Positions 34,635 through 43,844 of a stretch of 64,000 nt of DNA are shown piece by piece; position 1 is the first letter of the stretch, and each line of letters begins with the position of its first letter. The notes below the pieces were generated by a model that searched no databases, was not told the origin of the DNA, and saw only the letters and a list, made by a program, of their open reading frames with translations. A program made the translations under genes and the position numbers. The stretch comes from Peptostreptococcus faecalis (lineage in GTDB: Bacteria > Bacillota > Clostridia > Peptostreptococcales > Peptostreptococcaceae): contig NZ_OERU01000001.1 of assembly GCF_900240845.1 (NCBI RefSeq), forward strand, positions 248,001 to 312,000. The letters run 5' to 3'.

Positions 34635-36030
34635 TATTTCCTGTCCAGTCATAGTGGAAATGTCCCTCCTTGTCAGTCATCTCAAAGGTATGTGCTCCAA
34701 AATAATCCCTTTGGGCTTGTATTAAGTTTGCACCAGAATCAGATGTCCTATATGAATCTATATACCCTAAGGCTGCTGACATGGCTGTTACAGGTATTCC
34801 CTCATTGACAGAAGCAGAAACCAATTTTCTAAGGTCTTTTAATCTTGAATTTATTTCATTATAGAAAAATTCCGTCATAATCAAATTGTCAACTTCTCCA
34901 GAATCCTTAAATGCTTTTGATATATCGTTTAAAAATCTCGCTCTAATTATGCATCCACCTCTAAATATCTTGACTAGCTCTGATAAATCTATGTTCCAAT
35001 CATATTTTTTAGAAGCTTCAACCATCAATTTTAAACCTTGTGCATATGCTACTATCTTTGCAACATACAAACTATTTTTAGCTAGTTCAACCAACGCTTC
35101 CTTATCGATTGATACACTATTTACATTAGAATCTATTATATTACTTGCTTTTATTCTTTCAGATTTAATACTAGACATAAATCTTGCATTTATGGCAGCT
35201 GTTATTACAGATACGTCTATTCCTAACTCTAAGGCTTCCATATTTACCCATTTTCCAGTACCCTTCTGTGACGCTGTATCAAGTATTTTATCTAGTAAAT
35301 ACACTCCTTCATCTGTCTTTACCTTTAGTATCTCCGCTGTTATTTCTATTAAATAACTCTCTAATTCACCTTTATTCCACTCTTCAAATACTTTTTGTAT
35401 TTCGTCGTTATCCATTTTACCTACGTGCTTTAAAAGCGTATAAATTTCTGTTATCATCTGCATATCAGCATATTCTATACCATTGTGTATCATTTTTAGG
35501 TAGTGTCCCGATCCATCTTTAGATACGAATTTGCAGCATGGTTCTCCGTAGGCTTTTGCAGATATATTTTCAAATATATCCTTTACTCTACCATATGAAG
35601 ATTCATCTCCTCCTGGCATTATAGCGGGTCCAAATCTAGCTCCTTCTTCTCCGCCTGAAACTCCTACTCCTAAAAAGTTTATTCCCTTTTCTTTTAAATA
35701 CTTATCTCTTCTTATAGTATCCTTATAAAAAGAGTTTCCTCCATCTATTATTATATCTCCTTCATCTAAAACTTCTATCAACTGTTCTATAAGAAGATCA
35801 ACAGGTTTTCCTGATTTTACCATTAAAAATACTGCTCTTGGTTTTTTTAACGAATTTACAAAAGACTCTATACTATACGTAGGAGTCAATTTTTCATACT
35901 TACTTGCCACTTCATCTACAACTGAAGTAGTTCTATTAAAAACAGAAACCTTATATCCATTATCTGCCATATTTAGAGCCAAATTAGTCCCCATTACAGA
36001 TAGTCCTATTACACCTATATCATTGTTCAT
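34627..36030 (-). CDS. gnd: 6-phosphogluconate dehydrogenase (decarboxylating)
   Basis: 467 residues. Converts 6-phosphogluconate to ribulose 5-phosphate and CO2 with NADPH formation. Rossmann motif IGLSVMGTNLALNMAD, NRTTSVVDE (an Arg at the NADP-phosphate position), VGVSGGEEGARFGPAIMPGG and the HNGIEYADMQ catalytic segment. The end RTSDSGANLIQAQRDYFGAHTFE is standard. AGGTGGA precedes ATG. First gene of the operon; a 6-phosphogluconolactonase is not in the window. Confidence 0.95.
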   Translation of the reverse strand: MNNDIGVIGLSVMGTNLALNMADNGYKVSVFNRTTSVVDEVASKYEKLTPTYSIESFVNSLKKPRAVFLMVKSGKPVDLLIEQLIEVLDEGDIIIDGGNSFYKDTIRRDKYLKEKGINFLGVGVSGGEEGARFGPAIMPGGDESSYGRVKDIFENISAKAYGEPCCKFVSKDGSGHYLKMIHNGIEYADMQMITEIYTLLKHVGKMDNDEIQKVFEEWNKGELESYLIEITAEILKVKTDEGVYLLDKILDTASQKGTGKWVNMEALELGIDVSVITAAINARFMSSIKSERIKASNIIDSNVNSVSIDKEALVELAKNSLYVAKIVAYAQGLKLMVEASKKYDWNIDLSELVKIFRGGCIIRARFLNDISKAFKDSGEVDNLIMTEFFYNEINSRLKDLRKLVSASVNEGIPVTAMSAALGYIDSYRTSDSGANLIQAQRDYFGAHTFEMTDKEGHFHYDWTGNNE

Positions 36031-36203
36031 ATTTATCCACCTATTTTCTTTTTTTATAAACTAAATCACCTTTTTTTATTAATAAGTTATATTTCAATTA
36101 TACACTATTATCAATAAATTTAATCATATTATAACATTTAAACAAGGCCTTGGTCACAATATTTAAATAATATAACTAAAAAAAATAATTTTGCTTATAT
36201 ATT

Positions 36204-37454
36204 TTACAGATAGACTATTCCGTCCTTTTTTTTCTTAGATTTATTACCTTCCATGTGTCTAAATTCACTTTCTAAAAAGCTCGCCCTTTTTAGGGAATCA
36301 TCTCCATATTTATCTCTTATGTCATCTACGGCTTTATACAGTTTTTCTTCTTTTGAGAACGTGTATTCAAAAAAATTCAATTGATCTTCCTCTTTTGACT
36401 CTACTTTACTAGTTCCTACACCTATATGCCTGATTGGTTTTCCATCCCAAATATCCAAAAAAATCTCACATGCTGTAGAATATATAGCATTTACTGTATT
36501 CGATCTTCTTTTAAGCTTTTTTTGAGCACTGTTTTTTTTAAAATTTATATCTACAATTTCTAGACTTACTACCCCTGCCATCATATCTTTTTTTCTTAAT
36601 CTTGCACATACTGTCTCGCTTAAAGACAATATAAGATGTTTAGCTGTGCCTAAGTCTGATATATCAAAAGCTGTAGTAGTAGAGTTTCCAACAGATTTAT
36701 TTTTTGCTTTTTCGCCTAAGAAATTATATCCGTCTAAACCATTTGCATGATTATGTATTACTTCTCCGTGTTTTTTTAGTTTTCTTTTAATATAATTTAT
36801 ATCCATCTTTGCCAAATCACCTATTGTTTCAATTCCCATTTTTCTCAGCTCTCCGGCTGTTTTTCTACCTACAAAAAATAGCTCTTCTATCGGAATTGGC
36901 CACATTTTTTCCTCTATTTCATTTTTGAACAAAGTGTGAGTTTTATCTGGTTTACTAAAATCTCCCGCCATTTTAGCCAGCACCATATTATCTGATATAC
37001 CTATATTTATAGTAAATCCTAACTCCTCTTTTATTTTTTCTCTCATTGAGTTTGCACAAGTTATTGGGTCGCCGAACAACCTTTGTGTACCTGTCATATC
37101 TATAAAAGCTTCATCTATTGAATATTGGTATACGTGAGGAGAATATTTATTCAAAAATCTAATCATAGCATTTGATGATTCTATATATAAATTAAAATCT
37201 GCTGGAACCAAGTATAGTTCCGGACATTTTCTTTTAGCTAAATGTACAGGCTCTCCCGTTTTGACTCCAAACTTCTTTGCAATAGAGCTCTTTGCTAAAA
37301 TTATTCCGCTTCTTTTTTTAGGATCTCCTGATACTGCAGATGCAATATTTCTTAAATCTATGGAATCACTGTTTTCTTTTATTCTTCTTGCCGCTTCCCA
37401 ACTCAAAAAAGCAGAATTTACATCAATATGAAAAAAAACTTTATTACTCAACAT
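36204..37454 (-). CDS. dinB: DNA polymerase IV (Y family)
   Basis: 416 residues. Translesion polymerase. FFHIDVNSAFLSWEA carries the first metal aspartate and the YSIDEAFIDMTG box the catalytic DE pair; a helix-hairpin-helix (ELRKMGIETIGDLAKM) and the little-finger domain follow. ATG 37454 has GGGGGG 3-8 bases upstream; the longer frame is not supported. A LexA-type site overlaps the promoter, so SOS induction is likely. Confidence 0.93.
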   Translation of the reverse strand: MLSNKVFFHIDVNSAFLSWEAARRIKENSDSIDLRNIASAVSGDPKKRSGIILAKSSIAKKFGVKTGEPVHLAKRKCPELYLVPADFNLYIESSNAMIRFLNKYSPHVYQYSIDEAFIDMTGTQRLFGDPITCANSMREKIKEELGFTINIGISDNMVLAKMAGDFSKPDKTHTLFKNEIEEKMWPIPIEELFFVGRKTAGELRKMGIETIGDLAKMDINYIKRKLKKHGEVIHNHANGLDGYNFLGEKAKNKSVGNSTTTAFDISDLGTAKHLILSLSETVCARLRKKDMMAGVVSLEIVDINFKKNSAQKKLKRRSNTVNAIYSTACEIFLDIWDGKPIRHIGVGTSKVESKEEDQLNFFEYTFSKEEKLYKAVDDIRDKYGDDSLKRASFLESEFRHMEGNKSKKKKDGIVYL

Positions 37455-37481
37455 TATCCCCCCTATGCATTCAACCATTAA

Positions 37482-37493
37482 GAACATATGTTT
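37482..37493 (-). promoter_or_regulatory. LexA (SOS) box of dinB
   Basis: GAACATATGTTT fits the Gram-positive LexA pattern GAACRNRYGTTY at every position. It lies just downstream of the -10 box, a repressing position. Confidence 0.75.
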
Positions 37494-37522
37494 ATTATAG
37501 CATTTTATGCTTACTGTAGTAA
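37494..37522 (-). promoter_or_regulatory. dinB promoter
   Basis: On the minus strand TTACTA (37522-37517) and TATAAT (37499-37494) are separated by 17 bases. Confidence 0.65.
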
Positions 37523-37537
37523 AGTAATTATATACAA

Positions 37538-37583
37538 AAATACACCCACATAGGTTTTTTGACAACCTCCGTGAGTGTATTTA
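37538..37583 (-). terminator. Terminator after nadC
   Basis: AAATACACCCAC pairs with GTGAGTGTATTT (one mismatch), and an inner AGGTT pairs with AACCT. TTTTTGT follows on the minus strand. An 11-bp duplication (TTATTTACTAT) lies just beyond at 37580-37602. Confidence 0.7.
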
Positions 37584-37646
37584 TTTACTATTTATTTACT
37601 ATCTTTTTACTTATTTAAATTTTATTTTCTAACTTTCTTTCTGTAT

Positions 37647-38474
37647 TTATCCTTCTATTTTCATATTCTTCAAGCTTATATCTAACACTTTTACAGAATG
37701 TGTTAACTCTCCACATGATATAATATCAATTTTTTTACCTCGATACTTGGATATACTGTCAATGGATATATTTCCAGATACCTCTATCATTGCCCTTGAA
37801 TCAATTAGTTCAATTGACTTATCAATTTCTTTCTCGCTCATATTATCAAGCATTATAATATCACATTTTGATTCAATGGCTTCTTTTACTTGTTCAATAT
37901 TTTCCGCTTCTACTTCTATCTTAGTAGTAAAGGAATTATTTTGTCTAACCTTTTCAACCGCGCTTTTTATTCCGCCGGCTCCACTTATGTGATTGTCTTT
38001 TAACATTACTGTGTCAGATAAGTTGAATCTATGGTTACTACCTCCACCTACCATTACAGAATACTTATCAAAAATTCTAAGCCCTGGAGCAGTTTTTCTC
38101 GTATCTGCTAACTGTATAGATCTATCACCAAGAGTTTCCACCATTTTTTTTGTAGCAGTTGCAATTCCACTCATTCTCTGTAAAAAGTTTAAAGCGGTTC
38201 TTTCTGCCAACAACATTTCTTGAGCCTTACTTTTTACTGTAGCTATCAACTCTCCCTTAGTCAAAATTTCCCCTTCTTTTTTGTTGAATTTAAAATCAGA
38301 GTCTTTATCCAAAATCTTAAACACCTCTTCAAATACTTCAACTCCACACAATACTCCATCTTCCTTTGCTATCAAATCTGCAGTTGCAATAGATTCTTCA
38401 TCAAATATTCCCTCTACACTAGCATCTTTATATGTTATATCCTCTAAAAGGGCTTCTTTTATCTTATCATGCAT
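37647..38474 (-). CDS. nadC: Nicotinate-nucleotide pyrophosphorylase (quinolinate phosphoribosyltransferase)
   Basis: 275 residues. Converts quinolinate and PRPP to nicotinate mononucleotide. LLAERTALNFLQRMSGIAT, DTRKTAPGLRIFDKYSV and GGGSNHRFNLSDTVMLKDNH are family motifs. The start MHDKIKEALLEDI at 38474 aligns with usual family starts and overlaps the nadB stop by 8 bases; ATG 38498 is in frame but lacks an RBS and lies inside nadB. Third gene of nadA-nadB-nadC. Confidence 0.94.
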   Translation of the reverse strand: MHDKIKEALLEDITYKDASVEGIFDEESIATADLIAKEDGVLCGVEVFEEVFKILDKDSDFKFNKKEGEILTKGELIATVKSKAQEMLLAERTALNFLQRMSGIATATKKMVETLGDRSIQLADTRKTAPGLRIFDKYSVMVGGGSNHRFNLSDTVMLKDNHISGAGGIKSAVEKVRQNNSFTTKIEVEAENIEQVKEAIESKCDIIMLDNMSEKEIDKSIELIDSRAMIEVSGNISIDSISKYRGKKIDIISCGELTHSVKVLDISLKNMKIEG

Positions 38475-39777
38475 TTTCAGCTTTAAGCCAGTATTCATAA
38501 AAAGTGTTATTCCTTTCCCTTATATTTTCTATCAAAGCATTATGATATCCCTGCATTACTTGTTCTATTTTTCTTTTTTCATTATTTTCTTTTATTTTAC
38601 CGTAAAATTTAATCAGTTCGCCATTTATATCTTCCGCTGATTTTATACCACATAGACATGCTTCTAAAAGTGAATTAGATGCCAATCTATTTTTCCCATG
38701 AAATCCAGTGCATGCAACCTCTCCAATTGCATATAATCCATCAAGACTAGTTCGTCCATTTACCTTTGCCTTTATACCTCCCATGTGGTAGTGCTGGCTC
38801 GGACATACTGGAATCATCTCTTCTCTTATATCTATTCCCTCTCCTTTGCAAGCATCAAAAACCGTTGGAAATTCTCTATAAATTTCATTTCTGTTCTTTA
38901 TATTTTCAAGAGACAAGTATACAAACTTCATATCATCTTCATCCATCTTTTTCTTTATGGCTTGACTTACAATATCTCTTGGCAATAGTTCATCTATAAA
39001 TCGATTGCCTCTATTATCTAATAATATACCACCTTCACCTCTTAGAGCTTCAGTAATTAACATTTTTCTGCCATCAATTTTAGTATATAAAGACGTTGGA
39101 TGTATTTGTATACAATCAATATTTTCTACTTTTATACCGTGCTTTAAAGCTATAGAAATTCCATTACCCGCAATAGACTTATAATTTGTAGATGAGTTAA
39201 ATAATCCACCTATACCTCCTGTTGCAAGTACTACAGCTCTTGAATATATGTTTTTATATTCTCCATTATTATATACTTTTATACCTACTGCTCTCTGATT
39301 TTCTATTATTAAATCGTAAAAGGTTGTATCCTCACATATGTCTAAATTAGGTCTTTTGCCTACTATTTTAGCCATTGATTCGCATATCGATCTGCCTGTA
39401 TAATCCCCGACATGGTATACTCTAGGAACTTTATGTCCACCTTCTTTATGAAGACTATATTCTCCTTTATCTGTTTTATCAAATAAAATGCCGTAATTTA
39501 TAAGTTCTTCAATTACTTTTGGAGATCCTTTTAAAATTTCTTCTACGACTTCAAAGTCATTTTCGTAGTGTCCAGCTTTTAGAGTATCTTCAATATAATC
39601 TTGTAAGTCTTCGTCTTTTCTCTTTATTGATATTCCACCTTGTGCTAAATACGAATTGGCCTCGTCTATAGTCTTCTTTGAGATCAAGCATACATCATAT
39701 CCTGAATTAAGCTTCAACGCACAGCTCAATCCAGCTGCACCACTTCCAACAACAATAACATCGTAATAATTTTTCAT
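38467..39777 (-). CDS. nadB: L-aspartate oxidase
   Basis: 436 residues. FAD enzyme making iminoaspartate. VIVVGSGAAGLSCAL (FAD fold), NSYLAQGGISI, GGHKVPRVYHVGDYTGRSI, and CPSQHYHMGGIKA with active-site His/Arg. It is about 100 residues shorter at the C terminus than the E. coli enzyme, as in many clostridia. It starts 2 bases after nadA ends and overlaps nadC, indicating one coupled operon. In anaerobes fumarate is the likely electron acceptor. Confidence 0.94.
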   Translation of the reverse strand: MKNYYDVIVVGSGAAGLSCALKLNSGYDVCLISKKTIDEANSYLAQGGISIKRKDEDLQDYIEDTLKAGHYENDFEVVEEILKGSPKVIEELINYGILFDKTDKGEYSLHKEGGHKVPRVYHVGDYTGRSICESMAKIVGKRPNLDICEDTTFYDLIIENQRAVGIKVYNNGEYKNIYSRAVVLATGGIGGLFNSSTNYKSIAGNGISIALKHGIKVENIDCIQIHPTSLYTKIDGRKMLITEALRGEGGILLDNRGNRFIDELLPRDIVSQAIKKKMDEDDMKFVYLSLENIKNRNEIYREFPTVFDACKGEGIDIREEMIPVCPSQHYHMGGIKAKVNGRTSLDGLYAIGEVACTGFHGKNRLASNSLLEACLCGIKSAEDINGELIKFYGKIKENNEKRKIEQVMQGYHNALIENIRERNNTFYEYWLKAENA

Positions 39778-39779
39778 AT

Positions 39780-40685
39780 CTATCCCAACTCCATCATTCT
39801 CTTTAGAGGAACTAATGCTCTGCTCGCTAAATCCTCTCTCATATTTACTTCTGGACCTTCATTTAATAAAGCATAATATAGCTTTTCTAAAGTATTCAAC
39901 TTCATATCCTTACACTGCTTCATAGATTTAGGCGTTATAAATTCACTTTCACTAGAATACTTCTTCATCTGATGTATAATGCCTGATTCTGTACATACTA
40001 TATAACCATCTTTTTTTGTTTTTCCTACATACTCCAACAATGCTTTTGTCGAACCTATATAATCTGCTAAAGAAAGTATTTCAGCTGGACATTCCGGGTG
40101 TACTAATACATCATAATCTGTGTCAGTTTTAAGTTTCTTTACTTCGTCGTAATCTACAAAGTTATGATATTTACAGTACCCTTCATGAAGTATAAAGTTT
40201 TTTTCTGGTAGCTTTGATGCTATATAAGACCCTAGATTTTTATCAGGTAAAAAATATATATTTTTATTAGGTAAAGATGAAACTATCTTCACTGCATTTG
40301 AAGAAGTTACACATACATCACTTTTTGATTTTATATCTGCAGTAGTATTTACATATGATACTACTGCTAAGTCATCGTATTCTTCTCTTAGCTTATCTAT
40401 ATCTGAATCCGATATTTTTGCCATATCCGCCATAGGACATCCTGCATTATCATCTAGAACTATTACCTTTTTACTAGAATTTAGTACTTTTGCACTCTCT
40501 CCCATAAAATTAACACCACAAAAACATATAATATCGTTTTCAGCGTTTTGTGCATCCTTTGCAAGCTGAAAAGAATCTCCTATTCTGTCAGCAACATCTT
40601 GTATCTCTCCACTCACATAGTAATGTGCTAAAATAAGCACGTCTTTTTCTTTCTTTAATTTCTTTATTTCCTCTATATAATTCAT
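39780..40685 (-). CDS. nadA: Quinolinate synthase A
   Basis: 301 residues. 4Fe-4S dehydratase condensing iminoaspartate and dihydroxyacetone phosphate. HYYVSGEIQDVADRIGDSF, cluster cysteines in CFCGVNFMGESAK, CVTSSNAVK and VHPECPAEI. ATG 40685 follows AAGGGGG; the longer frame of Met/Tyr codons upstream is just AT-rich promoter DNA. First gene of the NAD operon. Confidence 0.95.
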   Translation of the reverse strand: MNYIEEIKKLKKEKDVLILAHYYVSGEIQDVADRIGDSFQLAKDAQNAENDIICFCGVNFMGESAKVLNSSKKVIVLDDNAGCPMADMAKISDSDIDKLREEYDDLAVVSYVNTTADIKSKSDVCVTSSNAVKIVSSLPNKNIYFLPDKNLGSYIASKLPEKNFILHEGYCKYHNFVDYDEVKKLKTDTDYDVLVHPECPAEILSLADYIGSTKALLEYVGKTKKDGYIVCTESGIIHQMKKYSSESEFITPKSMKQCKDMKLNTLEKLYYALLNEGPEVNMREDLASRALVPLKRMMELG

Positions 40686-40696
40686 GAGAACCCCCT

Positions 40697-40748
40697 TGTA
40701 TATATACATATGCATATACATAATACTATACTACGAAATCATTAGCAA
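40697..40748 (-). promoter_or_regulatory. nadABC promoter with overlapping palindromes at the start site
   Basis: On the minus strand TTGCTA (40748-40743) and TATTAT (40725-40720) are separated by 17 bases. TGTATATATACA (40697-40708) and ATATGCATAT (40708-40717) are perfect palindromes just downstream. Neither matches the NiaR pattern I know. Confidence 0.45.
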
Positions 40749-40800
40749 TACAAAAAATATTTTTTTAAACTGTTTCTACACAATGTGAGGTCTTTCATCA

Positions 40801-40860
40801 AAAACAAAAAAAGAAAAGCAGCCTAGTATTCTCTAGACTGCTTCTCTTTTTTTGTTTTTA
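40801..40860 (-). terminator. Long hairpin terminator after dut
   Basis: AAAACAAAAAAAGAAAAGCAG pairs with its near-complement up to 40859 with one mismatch, plus an inner CTAG/CTAG. Tails are present in both directions. Confidence 0.8.
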
Positions 40861-40935
40861 GACTTTTATTACGCGCTTTAAATAACATAGTATATTATAG
40901 CATTTTATAGATATTATTTAAAGATAGTTTTGTAT

Positions 40936-41400
40936 TTATTTTTTACCAGTTGATCCAACTCCACCCACTCTTTGTGAATCTTTCGGATCATCATCATCCA
41001 CTACAAGATATTTTGAAAATATTCCTTGAATAACTCTTTCTCCTGACTTGATTATAACTTCTTCATCAGTCAGATTTCTAAGCATAAATCCTATATTACC
41101 GTCATTATCTGGGTTTGAATAGTAATCTGAATCTATTATGCCTGTTGTATTCGCTAATACAAGACCTCTTTTCATTCCTATAGAACTTCTTACATGAGTA
41201 CATAATACTTCATCTTCAAGCATGTACGCCTTTATATCTGTAAATATAATCTTAGAACAACCTCTAGGTGGTATAACTATGTCTACAGGAGTACATATAT
41301 CGTATCCAGCAGATTTTTGAGTTCCCCTTTGAGGCATTACAATTTCCATATCAGGAAATTTTCTATATTTATCTTCAACTAATTCGAATCCTCTTTTCAC
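40936..41400 (-). CDS. dut: dUTP diphosphatase-family protein
   Basis: 154 residues of the dUTPase fold: QKSAGYDICTP (motif 1), HVRSSIGMKRGLVLANTTGIIDSDYY (motifs 2-3) and RVGGVGSTGK (motif 5, usually RGxGGFGSTG). It hydrolyses dUTP to dUMP. The start is GTG 41400; AAGGAG is 27 bases upstream with a small hairpin (41411-41425) between, an unusual spacing. A stop codon upstream excludes longer frames. It follows the flavodiiron gene by 38 bases. Confidence 0.87.
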   Translation of the reverse strand: MKRGFELVEDKYRKFPDMEIVMPQRGTQKSAGYDICTPVDIVIPPRGCSKIIFTDIKAYMLEDEVLCTHVRSSIGMKRGLVLANTTGIIDSDYYSNPDNDGNIGFMLRNLTDEEVIIKSGERVIQGIFSKYLVVDDDDPKDSQRVGGVGSTGKK

Positions 41401-41438
41401 TTTATCAAACAGCTAATTAATAGCTGACTCCTTCCAAA

Positions 41439-42641
41439 CTATTTTTCCTTGATTAACTCAGCCATTTCCTTAGCCATCTGTCTTAAGCTATCAACGTCTT
41501 CTTTTTTAGGAGTACCTTTTGTTTCAACTATTGTAGGTATTACATCAAAAGATCCACCATCTGAAATAAACTCAGTAAGTTCTCTTACAGAACCTCCATT
41601 CCATCCATATGATCCAAATACACCTACTGCATGGTTTGCTAGCTTATTCATCTTTAATGTGTAAAGTAGCTGATTCATCTTAGGATATACTGAATTATTA
41701 TAAGTACAGCTACCTAGAATAAATCCTTTGTACTTCCAGATTTCACTAAGTATATATGATTCATGAGTTTTTGATACGTCAAATACCTTTACGTTTTTAA
41801 CTCCTTCTTCAGCTAAAAATCTAGCTAGAATATCAGCCATTTTTTCAGTGTTACCATACATAGAACCGTATGCAATAACAACTCCATCTTCATGTATCTG
41901 ATTTGCATACTTTACATATTCTTCTATTATTCTTTCAGGATTAGTTCTCCACACTACGCCGTGTACAGGACAAATAATGTTTATATCAAGTGTTTTTACT
42001 TTTTCAAGAGCCTTAGCTGCTTGCTTAGAATATTTTCCAACTATATTTGAATAGTATCTACGCATTTCATCTTGGAAAAATTCGAAATTCATTTCATCAT
42101 CAAAAATAGTTCCGTTTAGTGCTCCGAAACCACCGAATATATCTTGTGAGAAAAGAATTTTATCTGTCATTTCATAACTTACCATTGACTCTGGCCAGTG
42201 AACCATTGGTGTATTCACAAATGTAAGTTTTCTTCTTCCTAAGTCTAACACGTCTCCATCTTTTACTTCTAAGAAGTTTTCTACATCTAAATCAAGGAAA
42301 TCTTTAACCATTCCTCTAGCCTTCTTATTTCCAACTAAAGTAACATTTGGGAACAGGTCTATAACTGTCTTATAACAACCTGAATGATCTGGTTCCATAT
42401 GATGTATTACTAAATAATCTAAATCTCTTCCATTTAGCTTATCTTTAAGAGCATCTATAAAACCATCAACCTTTGTTATCTTAACTGTATCCAATAGAGC
42501 TGTCTTTTCGTCAATTATCATGTAAGAGTTGTATGCAACTCCTTCTGGAAGAGGCCACATATTTTCAAATAGTGACGTTTCTCTATCGTTTGTTCCTATA
42601 TAGTGTAAACCATCTAAAATTTCTACAGAAACTGTATTCAT
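41439..42641 (-). CDS. Flavodiiron protein (FprA-type A flavoprotein)
   Basis: 400 residues: an N-terminal metallo-beta-lactamase-like diiron domain (HHMEPDHSG with the H-x-E-x-D-H ligands, NTPMVHWPESM, SQDIFGGFG, CPVHG) and a C-terminal flavodoxin domain (YGSMYGNTEKMAD). It reduces O2 to water or NO to N2O using reduced rubredoxin or coenzyme F420 analogs; in clostridia it protects against oxygen. GGAGG precedes ATG. No rubredoxin gene is adjacent. Confidence 0.95.
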   Translation of the reverse strand: MNTVSVEILDGLHYIGTNDRETSLFENMWPLPEGVAYNSYMIIDEKTALLDTVKITKVDGFIDALKDKLNGRDLDYLVIHHMEPDHSGCYKTVIDLFPNVTLVGNKKARGMVKDFLDLDVENFLEVKDGDVLDLGRRKLTFVNTPMVHWPESMVSYEMTDKILFSQDIFGGFGALNGTIFDDEMNFEFFQDEMRRYYSNIVGKYSKQAAKALEKVKTLDINIICPVHGVVWRTNPERIIEEYVKYANQIHEDGVVIAYGSMYGNTEKMADILARFLAEEGVKNVKVFDVSKTHESYILSEIWKYKGFILGSCTYNNSVYPKMNQLLYTLKMNKLANHAVGVFGSYGWNGGSVRELTEFISDGGSFDVIPTIVETKGTPKKEDVDSLRQMAKEMAELIKEK

Positions 42642-42846
42642 ATTAATCTATCCTCCTATTATGTCAATAAATCTAACTAATCTATCTATTAGTGTGAATT
42701 AGCATCAATTACTATTATACAATAATTAAATATTTATAGCCATAAAAAAGATATAATTTAGCTCAATTTTATACAATTTATCTATAGTATTTTGAAAAGC
42801 TGTTCAGAAAATTTAAAATCACCTTACGCTTTCTAATATTTAATAT

Positions 42847-43842
42847 TTATAAAGTTTTCCCTCTTCTTAAATCATATCTCATCTTTTGTATTATTTTATC
42901 AATTTCTTCTAATTCTATTAATTTCTTTTTTTCTTCTGGTGTTGTATTTATTACTTTAGATATTCCACCATTTTCTATTACTATTCTCCTATCTGCTAAA
43001 AGAGCAAGAGTAGGATCATGAGTTGCCATTAATACTATTTTGTCAGAAGATACTAATAAATCGAGAGCTTTTTTCCTATCTATACCTGCATTTTCTATTT
43101 CATCTATCAAAACAATCGGAGAAGAAGAAAGTATAGCAGTATCCGCTATCATCAAGGCTCTAGATTGACCACCACTAAGAGCTGTTATCTGCGTATCCAT
43201 TTGGAATTTTTCTCCAGCTAGTTCATTTGCTTTTTCTAATATCGTATCTACTACTTTATCAATATCTTCTACCATTCTGCTCTTTGCATGAAGTTCTAGA
43301 AATTCTTTTACCGATAGATCCATTACAAAATTCATATTTTGTGATAGCTGTGCTACTAGCTTATTATTAGAAGAAAATCTTTGTTTCTTATCAGGAAACT
43401 CTGAGTTTATCATTATAGACCTACTTGTTGGAGTATCTTCTTTAGCTGTCCATTCAATATCTGCAAGTAGTCTTGATTTTCCTGATCCAGTAGGACCTAC
43501 TATTGCTATCATCTCAGATTTTTTTATATCTATTCTATCAAAATTTTCTTTTTCCCCAGATTTATTGTGACCTGGAAGTATACTCATCATCTCTACCGAC
43601 GAACTTTCCTGTATTCCTAAAAAAGATTTCATCTGTTTTATATACTCTATTAGATCCAATTCTATTTTATTCAAATCCAGTGCTTTATCTTCAATTTGCT
43701 CTGCTGAAAAACTCTTCAGATATTCTATAAAAGATATATTTTCAAAGCCATCTATATCTAATCCATTCTCTTCAAAATATACTTGAACAAATGGATATTT
43801 TTCAAGTACTTCACTTATTTTTAAAATTTCTAATTCATTCAA
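42847..43842 (-). CDS. Soluble ABC-type ATPase with an N-terminal DUF1858-like domain (third gene of an uncharacterised set)
   Basis: 331 residues. Residues 1-70 form a small helical domain (KISEVLEKYPFVQVYFEENG...) resembling DUF1858 and the start of the protein at 44569. From residue 105: Walker A GPTGSGKS (116-123), signature LSGGQSRAL, Walker B IVLIDEIENAG and the switch His in MATHDP. The catalytic glutamate after the Walker B Asp is present. No membrane segment or permease gene is near. It starts 2 bases after the GTPase gene stop. Function unknown; an ATP-driven conformational or insertion role is inference. Confidence 0.8.
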   Translation of the reverse strand: MNELEILKISEVLEKYPFVQVYFEENGLDIDGFENISFIEYLKSFSAEQIEDKALDLNKIELDLIEYIKQMKSFLGIQESSSVEMMSILPGHNKSGEKENFDRIDIKKSEMIAIVGPTGSGKSRLLADIEWTAKEDTPTSRSIMINSEFPDKKQRFSSNNKLVAQLSQNMNFVMDLSVKEFLELHAKSRMVEDIDKVVDTILEKANELAGEKFQMDTQITALSGGQSRALMIADTAILSSSPIVLIDEIENAGIDRKKALDLLVSSDKIVLMATHDPTLALLADRRIVIENGGISKVINTTPEEKKKLIELEEIDKIIQKMRYDLRRGKTL

Positions 43843-43844
43843 AA

